Below are positions 42,827 through 52,044 of a DNA stretch of 64,000 nucleotides, piece by piece. A program made the position numbers and the translations under genes. Positions within the stretch are counted from its first letter, which is position 1. Every line of letters starts with the position of its first letter. The stretch covers positions 62,001 to 126,000 of the forward strand of contig DCFU01000044.1 in the NCBI GenBank assembly GCA_002319795.1, read 5' to 3'. The notes beneath the pieces were generated by a model. It had not been told where the DNA came from. It did not search any database and worked only from the letters and a program-made list of their open reading frames with translations. The DNA comes from Megamonas sp. UBA1796. Its GTDB lineage: Bacteria; Bacillota; Negativicutes; Selenomonadales; Selenomonadaceae.

Positions 42827-43159
42827 TTAATGTTTCTTGAGGAGATTCCAGCGGATGATAGCAAGGTTTTGAAAAATTCTCAACCCAAATGCCAGTAAAG
42901 CAACATAATAGAGATCTATTCCCAGCCGATCTCCTACATAAACCAGAAAGGCTGCCAGCAATGCATTCGTGAAAAATCCCGAAATAAAAATCGCATTATC
43001 GAACTTATCCTCTATTCCTGCACGAATTCCACCAAAAGACGAATCCAGTGAAGCGAGCAGTGCCACCGAAAATAATTTTGCATACGCGACCGGTATGCTG
43101 ACCGGACAGAACAGTCCGAGCAGTATGCCAACAGCAAATCCTCCTATAGCTAAAATCAT
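42827..43159 (-). CDS. sbp: Small basic protein Sbp (DUF1290)
   Basis: The 110-residue membrane protein has three or four hydrophobic segments and the family stretch LLASLDSSFGGIRAGIEDKFDN. In Bacillus sbp lies in the same place, after ylxW and before ftsA-ftsZ. Its function is unknown. It overlaps the DUF881 gene by four bases. A 177-bp gap with no recognised gene separates it from ftsZ. Confidence 0.92.
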   Translation of the reverse strand: MILAIGGFAVGILLGLFCPVSIPVAYAKLFSVALLASLDSSFGGIRAGIEDKFDNAIFISGFFTNALLAAFLVYVGDRLGIDLYYVALLAFGLRIFQNLAIIRWNLLKKH

Positions 43160-43854
43160 GGTGTTGCCTCCTGATCAACCGTCCTGGCATATTTGAACTG
43201 CACCGGCCCTTTATAAGCGGGAATCTGCAGGTTATCGCTTGCTTTAATATCAAGCTGTATGCCCCACACTTTAAGTGTCTCTGCCACACCGCCACGCATT
43301 CTGAGGGCATTCTCAAGTGTCTGTGGGTCGCCGATGGCGCGTATCTCATATGGCGGCGCTGAACGGACATTATTCACCGAAAGCGTAGGTCCCGCACAAC
43401 GTATCTCAGAAGTTGCCAGAATTCGCTGCCCGTTGATAGAAAGTGCCTCCGTTCCCGCTGCCCTGAGCTCATTAATAACCCTGAGTAAATCATCGTCATG
43501 GATAATATATAAGTTCTGATTTTCTCCAGCCTTAGAAGCTATCTTGCTATCGTCAATACTCACTATGACACCAGGACCCTCAAGAATCGTAACCCCGGAA
43601 CGCATGCGCAGTTCTTGTACAGCCTGGACCGCTTTGAGGGAATGTTCATCTGAATTTTTGAGAGTCTCCACCTCTTCCTGCAGCGCATTCCTTTGCTTCT
43701 CTGTCTGTAAAAGACGCGCTGACAGCTCTTCTACGCGCTGGTATGGCAAGGAAGCTTTCATATCCTGCGTCGATCTGAACTGCACGGCCAGCATGAAACC
43801 TAAAACCATACAGACAAGAGCAATAGACGCCCGCCCCTGCTTGATTGAAAACAT
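43156..43854 (-). CDS. DUF881 (YlxW-like) membrane-anchored protein
   Basis: The 232-residue protein has an N-terminal membrane anchor (ASIALVCMVLGFMLAVQF), a coiled-coil (about 40-75) and the DUF881 domain with GPGVIVSIDDSK, IHDDDLLRVINELRAAGTEA, SINGQRI and APPYEIRAIGDP. It is a standard neighbour of ftsQ, sbp and ftsZ in Firmicutes, and its role in division is unproven. A terminator separates it from ftsQ. Confidence 0.9.
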   Translation of the reverse strand: MFSIKQGRASIALVCMVLGFMLAVQFRSTQDMKASLPYQRVEELSARLLQTEKQRNALQEEVETLKNSDEHSLKAVQAVQELRMRSGVTILEGPGVIVSIDDSKIASKAGENQNLYIIHDDDLLRVINELRAAGTEALSINGQRILATSEIRCAGPTLSVNNVRSAPPYEIRAIGDPQTLENALRMRGGVAETLKVWGIQLDIKASDNLQIPAYKGPVQFKYARTVDQEATP

Positions 43855-44011
43855 ATGCTCATATCCTTTTTATTTAGACTTCAAATCATAAATATCCACA
43901 AAAACTGCACTTTTCCTCATAATATCAGAACTGGCACTCGTTTTAAACTGTTTTTATACAAAATGCTACTATTTGACTAGAAATACTTTGCAATAAAACT
44001 GCCCCATGGAG

Positions 44012-44049
44012 AAAAAGCTGCATCCCCATACCTGCACAAAGGATACAGC
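44012..44049 (-). terminator. Terminator after ftsQ
   Basis: GCTGTATCC and GGATGCAGC pair with one mismatch, followed by TTTTT on the minus strand. Confidence 0.65.
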
Positions 44050-44059
44050 CTTGCCCCCC

Positions 44060-44818
44060 TTACCTGAATTTTATGAATGGCGACGTAAAATTCAAATCTA
44101 TGTACTCAATCGGGTGCTTGGCAGTTTTAAGTTCTGCCAGAAAATCCTGGGTAAGCCTGACTTTTTCATCCAATCGTTCAAGTTTTCCTATGCGGATCTC
44201 TACCGAGCCAACGACATAAGCCGTAGCATACCCATCAGAATCAATGGATACCTTATCCAATCGTGTTCTTTGCTCTGTATCAAGCTGTGCCAGATAATAA
44301 AGGAGTCCTTTCAGCTCATCATCCTGCAAGACATCCCCTATATATAAATCATGATATTCCCGACCGGCAATGAATGGCACATCCTGTGTCTTCCATATAC
44401 GTCCGGCAGAAACCACCCGGCCCTCCTCATCGATACCAAGATAGCCATAGTCACAGGCAACCACAGCAACCGGTACACGCTCTCTGAGCTGTACGACCAG
44501 ACCTGCAGGGAATACACGCTGCACAGATGCCTGCGCAATGCGCAGGTCCTGCATAAGCAGCCGGGCTGATTCATCGGGCTGTATCAATACGAGGGATTCG
44601 CCACGATAAACCCCCATAATACGAAAAATCTCATCTTCCGTCAGTGAAGTCTGACCCTTTATCTCAACCTGCTTCAGCGCAAACATCGGGGACCAGACGA
44701 TTGCAGCCAGCACAACGAGAGTGAGGAGGACTGCCACAAAAAAATTTCTTTTTTTATGGGAAGTCCTGCTATTATTGAATTCTTCCCGGCCAGCCTGCCT
44801 ATTCTCCTTATTGTCCAT
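44060..44818 (-). CDS. ftsQ: Cell division protein FtsQ/DivIB
   Basis: The 252-residue bitopic membrane protein of the divisome has a cytoplasmic basic stretch (TSHKKRN), one membrane span (about 26-45), then a POTRA domain (FALKQVEIKGQTSLTEDEIF, ESLVLIQPDES) and the FtsQ beta domain. ATG 44818 follows GGAGGACC. It lies 34 bp after murC-ddl. Confidence 0.92.
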   Translation of the reverse strand: MDNKENRQAGREEFNNSRTSHKKRNFFVAVLLTLVVLAAIVWSPMFALKQVEIKGQTSLTEDEIFRIMGVYRGESLVLIQPDESARLLMQDLRIAQASVQRVFPAGLVVQLRERVPVAVVACDYGYLGIDEEGRVVSAGRIWKTQDVPFIAGREYHDLYIGDVLQDDELKGLLYYLAQLDTEQRTRLDKVSIDSDGYATAYVVGSVEIRIGKLERLDEKVRLTQDFLAELKTAKHPIEYIDLNFTSPFIKFR

Positions 44819-44852
44819 TCTGGTCCTCCAAACAATCACGAATCTGCTTATC

Positions 44853-47147
44853 TTATTTTTTAAATCCTGCCATTTCCAGCATATGTTCGCAGAGCTCCGG
44901 GAACTGAATGCCCATGGCTCTCCCAGCATCCGGCACGAGTGAAAGCTCTGTCATTCCCGGCATGGAATTCACTTCTATGACATAAGGTATTCCATCGTCA
45001 CTCAGCATCAAGTCTACACGAGCTATACCCCGGCAGCCACAGGCAGTAAACGTCCGGATTGCCAGCTCCTGCACGTTTTCCGTAAGCTCCGCTGAAATAC
45101 GTGCCGGAATAATATGCGTGGAAGCACCCTTCGTATACTTGCTCTTATAATCATATAGCCCGGAAGTTGTTGTGATTTCTATGATTGGAAAAGCTTCCTT
45201 TTTTTCCTCGTTGCCCCATACAGCAACCGTCAGTTCCTTCCCCTTGATGAATTCTTCAACCAGCACCTCTTCATCATATTTAAAAGCTTCCTGCAAAGCC
45301 TCATCAAGCTCTGCTCTTTGTTCAACTATGACGACCCCGACACTTGAGCCTTGTGAAGCAGCCTTGACCACGACCGGAAATGAGAATTTCTCCTGGATTT
45401 CCGCAGCCAGCCCACGCGGTATTTCATATCGGTGATAAGTTACAGAACGTGGGGTAGAAATCCCCTCTGCCATGAATATGCGTTTGGACGCTGCCTTATC
45501 CATGGTAAGCGCTGACGCCAGCACACCCGAACCCGTATATGGAATACCAAGCATCTCAAGTGTCCCCTGCAATATGCCATCCTCGCCGAATTTTCCATGG
45601 AGTGCATTGAACACAATTGCACAGCCACTTTTTTTAATCTGGTCAGCAAAATTAGGTGGATCGAGTTCCATACCTTCCACATTATAGCCCTTAGATTGAA
45701 GCGCATGCAAAATGGCCGTACCCGTTTGCCGTGATACCGCAACTTCCGTAGATGGCCCGCCCATTACTACTACAATCTTTTTGAGTCTGGCTACGAGCTC
45801 TTCACTGGTTTTATAGATATCTCCCGCTCCCATAGTCATGATAAGGTCTCCCTCCTGCGCGATAGATTTCAAATAATCCGCTATTTTTTCCCGTTCCGGG
45901 ATATAAACCGGCTTTTGTCCCGTCTGACTTATTACCTCATCTACAATCGTCTGCCCGCTGATGCCTTCAATCGGAGTCTCTCCCGCCGCATAGACATCCG
46001 TAAGAACAAGTATATCCGCGGTCTGAAATGCTTTGCCAAAATCCTTGTGCAAAAGCTGCGTACGCGTATAACGATGCGGTTGAAATACACAGATGAGGCG
46101 CTGCGGTTTTGTTTGCTTCGCCGCCCTGAGTGTTGTAGCAATCTCTGTAGGATGATGCGCATAATCATCCACGACCCAGATTCCATTTTCACGGCCCTTG
46201 GTCTGAAAACGGCGCTTTGCGCCATAGAAACAGGCAAGTCCTGCTGCCATCTGCTGTACGGTCAGGCCGATAAAAATCCCTGTCACGACTGCCGCCATAG
46301 CATCGAGCACGTTATGCCTTCCGGGAATATTTAAAATTATACGTCCAAGATTCTTTTGCCCATGCAGGACGTCAAAAGAAATCCCCGCTCCATTCGTTTC
46401 GATATTCGCAGCCTGATAATCAGCCGGCTGTTCAATGGCGTAGGAAATATATTTACACTCTATATGCTTCGCGATATTGCGAATATTTTCATTTTCGAAG
46501 CAAAGAACTGCTACTCCCGCCTCTTTATCTACATTATCAATGAACTGTGTAAAAGCCTGGCGGATATGATCCATAGTCCCATAATGGTCCATATGATCAT
46601 TTTCTACATTCGTTACAACCGCAATATGCGGCTTGAGTTTCAAAAAAGAACCGTCGCTTTCATCTGCCTCAGAAACAAGGTACTCGCCTCTGCCGAGCTT
46701 CGCATTGCTGCCAAGGTAATCCACCTCACCGCCAATAATGATTGTAGGCTCAATACCTGCATGGTCCAGAGCCACGCCAAGCATAGAGGTAGTCGTCGTC
46801 TTGCCATGCGCTCCTGCTACGGCAATCCCTTTTACAGCATTTAGCAGCGCCGCGTTAATGTCAGAACGATGCAGCTTCGGGATCCCCAGCTCGCGAGCCG
46901 CCACAACTTCGGGATTATCATCGTGAATCGCGGTGGATACGACGATAGCATCCACTCCCTGTACATTTTCCCTGGACTGTCCACAAAAAATCTTTGCACC
47001 CAGTTTTTTCAGGTTTTCAACAAGTTCCGAATCCTGCAGATCAGAACCAGATACCTCGTAGCCTTTTTCAACCAATATTTTTGCCAGAGCGCTCATACCG
47101 GCTCCGCCAATTCCCACAAAATGGATTTTATGTATATCATTCAGCAA
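44853..47147 (-). CDS. murC-ddl: MurC-Ddl fusion: UDP-MurNAc-L-alanine ligase and D-alanine-D-alanine ligase
   Basis: One 764-residue frame joins two cell wall ligases. Residues 1 to about 455 are MurC, with HFVGIGGAGMSALAKIL, AGAHGKTTTTSM, SEADESDGSFL, DDYAHHPTEI and MTMGAGDIYK. Residues from about 460 are a full Ddl, with VVVMGGPSTEVAVSRQTG, FNALHGKFGEDG, VVKAASQGSSVGV, LVEEFIKGKEL and IEVNSMPGMTE. There is practically no linker (ELVARLKKIVVVMGG). TTG 47147 follows GAGGAGG. Such fusions are known from Chlamydia. No murB is present. Confidence 0.96.
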   Translation of the reverse strand: MLNDIHKIHFVGIGGAGMSALAKILVEKGYEVSGSDLQDSELVENLKKLGAKIFCGQSRENVQGVDAIVVSTAIHDDNPEVVAARELGIPKLHRSDINAALLNAVKGIAVAGAHGKTTTTSMLGVALDHAGIEPTIIIGGEVDYLGSNAKLGRGEYLVSEADESDGSFLKLKPHIAVVTNVENDHMDHYGTMDHIRQAFTQFIDNVDKEAGVAVLCFENENIRNIAKHIECKYISYAIEQPADYQAANIETNGAGISFDVLHGQKNLGRIILNIPGRHNVLDAMAAVVTGIFIGLTVQQMAAGLACFYGAKRRFQTKGRENGIWVVDDYAHHPTEIATTLRAAKQTKPQRLICVFQPHRYTRTQLLHKDFGKAFQTADILVLTDVYAAGETPIEGISGQTIVDEVISQTGQKPVYIPEREKIADYLKSIAQEGDLIMTMGAGDIYKTSEELVARLKKIVVVMGGPSTEVAVSRQTGTAILHALQSKGYNVEGMELDPPNFADQIKKSGCAIVFNALHGKFGEDGILQGTLEMLGIPYTGSGVLASALTMDKAASKRIFMAEGISTPRSVTYHRYEIPRGLAAEIQEKFSFPVVVKAASQGSSVGVVIVEQRAELDEALQEAFKYDEEVLVEEFIKGKELTVAVWGNEEKKEAFPIIEITTTSGLYDYKSKYTKGASTHIIPARISAELTENVQELAIRTFTACGCRGIARVDLMLSDDGIPYVIEVNSMPGMTELSLVPDAGRAMGIQFPELCEHMLEMAGFKK

Positions 47148-47165
47148 TGCTGTTTCCTCCTCTTT

Positions 47166-48287
47166 TTAACACCCTTTTTTCCCTGCAAGCTGCAAGACTA
47201 TATCGGCAATCGTATCCGCAGCCTTTGGCATGCCTAACAGCTTGCTTGCCATAGACATCCGTGCCAGCTTTTCATCTGAAGACAATATCCCGTCCAGTAC
47301 CGCAATAATCTTATCCGGCGTAAGCTCACGATTGAGTATCATGCAAGCTGCTCCCGCGTTTTCAAGCTCTTTGGCATTGAATTCCTGATGATTCTCCGCT
47401 GCATAGGGGTACGGTACAAGCAAAGAGGGTATTCCCTTGGCCGTAAGCTCTGCGATGCCGACAGCCCCTGCGCGAAATACTGCAAAATCAGCTATAGCCA
47501 TAGCCTGTGGCATATTATAAAGATACGGCCGCACAACGAGATTCTTCGACTGTGTGATATCTATGCCTGCCTTTTTGATACGCTGCAGTACATCCTCATA
47601 TTCACTTTTGCCTGTTACATGCAATATCTGCATATCTGCATGCCCTGCATAATGCCTGAGCACCTCCACCATAGCCCGATTGATTGTACGCGCACCGCGG
47701 CTGCCGCCGGAAACGAGCACCGTCATCTTTCCCGGATCAAGCCCAAATACCGCGTATCCATCCTCCCTCTTTGCCGAAAGAACCTCTGCACGGATAGGAT
47801 TTCCGGTAAAAAAGACCTTATCTGTCGGAAAATGTTTGGCAGCACCCTTCGCCCCGACTGCAATCCTGGTCACAAATCTCGACAATATCTTATTGGTAAT
47901 GCCGGGAATGACATTTTGTTCCTGAATAAGCGTCGGTACATGCAGGAGACTTGCTGCGAGCAAAATTGGGCCGCATACATAACCACCTGTACCTATAACA
48001 ACATCGGGACAGAAGCTTTTCACAATATGCGCAGCCTTGACAACACCACATAGTGCCTTACCCGCTCTGACAATATTGACCGCTGTAAGCCTGCGCTCGA
48101 ATCCTCGGATATCCACCGTAGCGAATGACAGATGCTCCTTAGGGATGATATCAGCCTCAAGACCAGCCTTCGTTCCTACATAAAGGAATTCAACATCCTC
48201 AACTTTTGCCTGTATAGCTCTTATAAGCGTAAGTGCAGGATAAATATGCCCACCCGTACCGCCGCCTGATACAATGATTTTCAACAA
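47166..48287 (-). CDS. murG: Undecaprenyl-PP-MurNAc-pentapeptide GlcNAc transferase
   Basis: This 373-residue GT28 enzyme makes lipid II at the inner membrane face. It has SGGGTGGHIYPALTLIRAI, IGTGGYVCGPI, QEQNVIPGITNKIL, VSGGSRGARTIN and FRAGAVGIAELTAKGIPSLL. TTG 48287 is the start, with GGGGAG eight bases upstream. It follows murD directly; the ftsW gene usual in this position is absent. Confidence 0.95.
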   Translation of the reverse strand: MLKIIVSGGGTGGHIYPALTLIRAIQAKVEDVEFLYVGTKAGLEADIIPKEHLSFATVDIRGFERRLTAVNIVRAGKALCGVVKAAHIVKSFCPDVVIGTGGYVCGPILLAASLLHVPTLIQEQNVIPGITNKILSRFVTRIAVGAKGAAKHFPTDKVFFTGNPIRAEVLSAKREDGYAVFGLDPGKMTVLVSGGSRGARTINRAMVEVLRHYAGHADMQILHVTGKSEYEDVLQRIKKAGIDITQSKNLVVRPYLYNMPQAMAIADFAVFRAGAVGIAELTAKGIPSLLVPYPYAAENHQEFNAKELENAGAACMILNRELTPDKIIAVLDGILSSDEKLARMSMASKLLGMPKAADTIADIVLQLAGKKGC

Positions 48288-48304
48288 AAAAACTCCCCTG
48301 CTCC

Positions 48305-49669
48305 TTACTGCAGCTCCATAACGAGCTTCTTGAATACACGTCCCCGATCCTCATAACTGTCAAACATATCAAAGCTTGCACAAGCCGGTGACAGCAAGAC
48401 AATCTGCGGCGCCCGCGCAACCGCTTGCGCGATGCCCACAGCCTTCTCCATCGAATACCCAGCTTCATGGATATGCGCAGCGAGAAACCCATTGGCCAGT
48501 GCTGCGGTTCTGAACCGCTCTGCAGCATTGCCAACCAGCACGAGCTCATCTACACGTTCTGCAACCAGCTTCATAAAGGCTGTAAGGTCAGTAAGCTTAT
48601 CATCGCCGCCAGCAATCAGCACGATATGTCCCGTGAAGGTTTCCAAAGCCTTGATAGCCGAATCCGTATTCGTGGCTTTGGAATCGTTATAGTAGCAAAC
48701 GCCGTTCCTCTCTGTGACCAGCTCAATACGATGCTCTACACCGCCAAAACTTTCGAGCACAGCCGTTATCTTTACCGGATCCGCACCCGCAAGGAAAGCA
48801 ACCGCCGCTGCCGCCAGCGCATTTTCTACATTATGTCCGCCTTTAATACCAAGTTCTGCAACCGTGCAAAGTCTGTATTTTTTCCCCTGCCAGCAAATAA
48901 CGAGACAGTCCTCCTCAAGGAAAGCCCCTTCCTGCAGTTTTTCCTGCCGACTAAAAAAACATATCGTGCTTTTCGCACGTTCAGCCATAGACCGCGTATG
49001 GGCATCATCATAGTTTAATACAAGGTAATCTTGCTTGGTATGATGCGCAAAGATTTTTTCCTTGCACTGCTGGTAAACTTCAAAAGAACCATGTCGCACA
49101 ATGTGATCCGGCGTAACGTTCAGGACCGCTGCAATATGCGGATGAAAACCTACCGAAGCCTCCAGCTGATAGCTTGATATCTCCGCCACAGTGCACCCTT
49201 CACTGCCTACGCGCAGAACCTCATCGCAAAGCGGTGTGCCAATATTCCCTCCCACACCGACCTTTGCATAAAGTGTTTTCATCAGAAGCCCCAGCAGTGT
49301 TACTGTCGTCGTTTTGCCATTCGTTCCTGTGACGGCATATATAGGTGCCTCAGCCAGCTGTCCGGCCATCTCTACCTCACTCATAACCTCAATGCCACGC
49401 TTTTGCGCCTCCTGCACCAGAGGTATCCGCATGGGAACAACGGGTGACAGCAAAACAATATCCACACCATCAAGGAGTCCTGTCTCCTGCCTGCCTGTCA
49501 CGACTTGAATGTCCAACCGACGCAGTTCCTCCAGATCGAACTTGATATCCTTTTCGGCCTTCGTATCACTGAGTGTAACCACCGCACCCAGTTTTTTTGC
49601 TACCCTGGCAGCAGAAATTCCACTGATGCCCGCCCCTACAACAAGCATTTTCTTATTGGCAAAATCCAT
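48305..49669 (-). CDS. murD: UDP-MurNAc-L-alanine-D-glutamate ligase
   Basis: MurD adds D-glutamate to the nucleotide precursor. It has 454 residues from ATG 49669 (GGGAGGAA), with MLVVGAGISGISAARVAKKL, VTGTNGKTTTVTLLG, SSYQLEASVGFHPHIAAVLN and YNDSKATNTDS. The stop is 17 bp before murG. Confidence 0.96.
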   Translation of the reverse strand: MDFANKKMLVVGAGISGISAARVAKKLGAVVTLSDTKAEKDIKFDLEELRRLDIQVVTGRQETGLLDGVDIVLLSPVVPMRIPLVQEAQKRGIEVMSEVEMAGQLAEAPIYAVTGTNGKTTTVTLLGLLMKTLYAKVGVGGNIGTPLCDEVLRVGSEGCTVAEISSYQLEASVGFHPHIAAVLNVTPDHIVRHGSFEVYQQCKEKIFAHHTKQDYLVLNYDDAHTRSMAERAKSTICFFSRQEKLQEGAFLEEDCLVICWQGKKYRLCTVAELGIKGGHNVENALAAAAVAFLAGADPVKITAVLESFGGVEHRIELVTERNGVCYYNDSKATNTDSAIKALETFTGHIVLIAGGDDKLTDLTAFMKLVAERVDELVLVGNAAERFRTAALANGFLAAHIHEAGYSMEKAVGIAQAVARAPQIVLLSPACASFDMFDSYEDRGRVFKKLVMELQ

Positions 49670-49686
49670 TTTTATTCCTCCCATAT

Positions 49687-50649
49687 TCAGCTGAACTTCA
49701 GTATAGACAAAGCAAGCAGGCTGAACAAGATGCCCACCGACCAAAAAACACCGACGACCTTGTTCTCCGACCATCCCTTAAGTTCAAAATGATGATGAAT
49801 GGGACTCATGAGAAATACACGTTTGCCACGCGTCTGAAAAGATATTACCTGAATAATTACAGAAAGCGCCTCTATGACGAACACGCCGCCAATAAGAATC
49901 AAAAGCACTTCCGTTTTGGTGAGGATAGCCACGGCCGCAAGTGCACCGCCCAGTGCCAGTGAACCTGTATCACCCATAAACACCTTTGCCGGATGTGCAT
50001 TGAAACGCAAAAAAGCTATGCAGGCCGCGGTCACAGCAGCGCAAAAAACAGCCAGATCTGCCTTGCCAAAAGAAAGGCAGACAAATAAATAAGCCAGCGA
50101 TGCAACCGCCACAGTGCCTGCCGCCAATCCATCAAGTCCGTCTGTAAGATTCACCGCATTCGTTGTCCCTACCAGTACAAAGAAAATTAAAATATAATAT
50201 AAGAACCCAAGGTCCACATTGCCGCCAAACGGAATCCACAAATCGGTCCGAAGTCCCAGATTATGAACGCCAAAATACGTAACGACAACCGCCATAAGGA
50301 TCTGCCCTAAAAGCTTTTGTCTCGCCTTGAGTCCAAGATTGCGCTTCATTACAACTTTAATATAATCGTCAATGAAACCAATGACAAAATGCCCCAGCAT
50401 CACAAAAAGTGCCAGGACAATCTCCGTATTGAGAGGTGCCGCGCAAAGCGTCGCAATCGTGATTGCCATGATAATCATGATGCCGCCCATCGTCGGCGTA
50501 CCACTTTTTGCCTGATGACTCTTAGGCCCCTCCGTACGGATGCTTTGCCCAAATTTCAATTTGTGAAGTTCCGGAATAAAAAAAGGACCTGAAAGAAGCA
50601 CCAGCCCCGCCGATACAATGACTGCAATCAATAACGTACTACTTGCCAT
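49687..50649 (-). CDS. mraY: Phospho-MurNAc-pentapeptide transferase
   Basis: The 320-residue polytopic membrane enzyme makes lipid I. Typical sequences are EGPKSHQAKSGTPTMGGIM, FIDDYIKVVMKRNLGLKARQ, NLTDGLDGLAAG, FLRFNAHPAKVFMGDTGSL and PIHHHFELKGWSE. ATG 50649 follows AGGAGG. It lies between murF and murD, as in most dcw clusters. Confidence 0.96.
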   Translation of the reverse strand: MASSTLLIAVIVSAGLVLLSGPFFIPELHKLKFGQSIRTEGPKSHQAKSGTPTMGGIMIIMAITIATLCAAPLNTEIVLALFVMLGHFVIGFIDDYIKVVMKRNLGLKARQKLLGQILMAVVVTYFGVHNLGLRTDLWIPFGGNVDLGFLYYILIFFVLVGTTNAVNLTDGLDGLAAGTVAVASLAYLFVCLSFGKADLAVFCAAVTAACIAFLRFNAHPAKVFMGDTGSLALGGALAAVAILTKTEVLLILIGGVFVIEALSVIIQVISFQTRGKRVFLMSPIHHHFELKGWSENKVVGVFWSVGILFSLLALSILKFS

Positions 50650-50670
50650 GTAAATAAGTCCTCCTAAACC

Positions 50671-52044
50671 TTACAATAAATCGATAATTTTTTCCATCTG
50701 CATGCCCCGTGATCCCTTGAAGAGAATCGTATCACCCGGCTGCAGCACCTTATGCAGGACAACGCCTGCCTCTTCGTGCGACGCACAGCGGTATACAGCA
50801 TTCAGGCCGCTTGCTTCCGCACCTTCGGCAATATAGTTCCCCATTTTACCACGTGTCACAAGCACAGTTACCTGATTTTCTACAAGCTCACGACCAACCT
50901 TTCTGTGTGCTTCAACAGATACGCTGCCAAGTTCAAGCATGTCCCCGAGTACAGCTACCTTACGGCCCGGTGCCACCTCTGCCAGCGTATGGATTGCGGC
51001 GGTCATCGACATGGGGCTTGCATTATAGGCATCATTGATAACTGTATAGTCGCCGATTTTTTTATACTCGAAGCGCATTTTTGTCACCTCGAGATTATCG
51101 AGCCCCTGCTGCATTTCCTCTGCTGTAAATCCCAACGCATATCCCACGCTAAGCGCTGCCAGAGCATTATAGACATTATGCACACCAACCATCGAAAAAG
51201 AAAACAAATGCTCTGTTCCATCGAAGGTACAGGAAAACCGTGTTACACGCCCCTCGGTATGTACACTGCCACCCCGCAGCATTGCTTCTGTCTGCATGCC
51301 AAAGGTAATGACCCTTACACCCGGTTTTGCTTTGCCTGCCATAGCTGCCACATATGCATTATCCTGATTCAAAATCACGGTACCACCGGGCAGAATAGAC
51401 TCTACCAGTTCGCTCTTCGCTTTGGCGATATTCGCAATAGATCCCAGAAGCTCCATATGCGTTTCACCGACATTGGTCACAATACCAATATTCGGCATAG
51501 CCAGAGGTGCCATGGCTGCAATCTGCCCAAAGCCCCGCATGCCGATTTCCACGACGGCTGCCTCATGGCTGTCTGTAAGCTGCAACAGGGTAAACGGCAA
51601 ACCTATTTCGTTATTGAAATTTGCCTGCGTCTTAAGTACATTCCAACGCGCAGAAAGCACTGCGGCAGTAAGGTCCTTGGTTGTAGTTTTACCATTTGAT
51701 CCTGTAATCGCAATAACAGGAAGCTGATGTTTGCTGCGCCAAAAGCGTGCGAGCTGCTGGTACGCCGACAGCGTATCCCCCACACGTAGTACAGTGGTCT
51801 TTTCCATACCCGTAAGCTTTGTCTCCGGGCATTCCATACGCACCATAACCCCTGCAGCGCCCTTATCTACAGCCTCAGCGGCAAAGTCCTCACCATTAAA
51901 GCGCTCGCCCTGCAGCGCTATAAACAGAACCCCCGGCTCTATTTTCCTCGTATCCGTAACCACATCGATAAATTTGGTCTGAGCTCTCGTACGAATTTCA
52001 GCACCTGTCGCATCTAATACCTCACGCAACGTAAATGTCGGCAT
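50671..52044 (-). CDS. murF: UDP-MurNAc-tripeptide-D-alanyl-D-alanine ligase
   Basis: The 457-residue ligase adds D-Ala-D-Ala. It has ITGSNGKTTTKDLTAAVLS, NFNNEIGLPFTLL, EIGMRGFGQI, NDAYNASPMSM and KGSRGMQMEKII. Its ATG overlaps the murE stop by one base (TAATG), so the two are translationally coupled. Confidence 0.96.
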   Translation of the reverse strand: MPTFTLREVLDATGAEIRTRAQTKFIDVVTDTRKIEPGVLFIALQGERFNGEDFAAEAVDKGAAGVMVRMECPETKLTGMEKTTVLRVGDTLSAYQQLARFWRSKHQLPVIAITGSNGKTTTKDLTAAVLSARWNVLKTQANFNNEIGLPFTLLQLTDSHEAAVVEIGMRGFGQIAAMAPLAMPNIGIVTNVGETHMELLGSIANIAKAKSELVESILPGGTVILNQDNAYVAAMAGKAKPGVRVITFGMQTEAMLRGGSVHTEGRVTRFSCTFDGTEHLFSFSMVGVHNVYNALAALSVGYALGFTAEEMQQGLDNLEVTKMRFEYKKIGDYTVINDAYNASPMSMTAAIHTLAEVAPGRKVAVLGDMLELGSVSVEAHRKVGRELVENQVTVLVTRGKMGNYIAEGAEASGLNAVYRCASHEEAGVVLHKVLQPGDTILFKGSRGMQMEKIIDLL

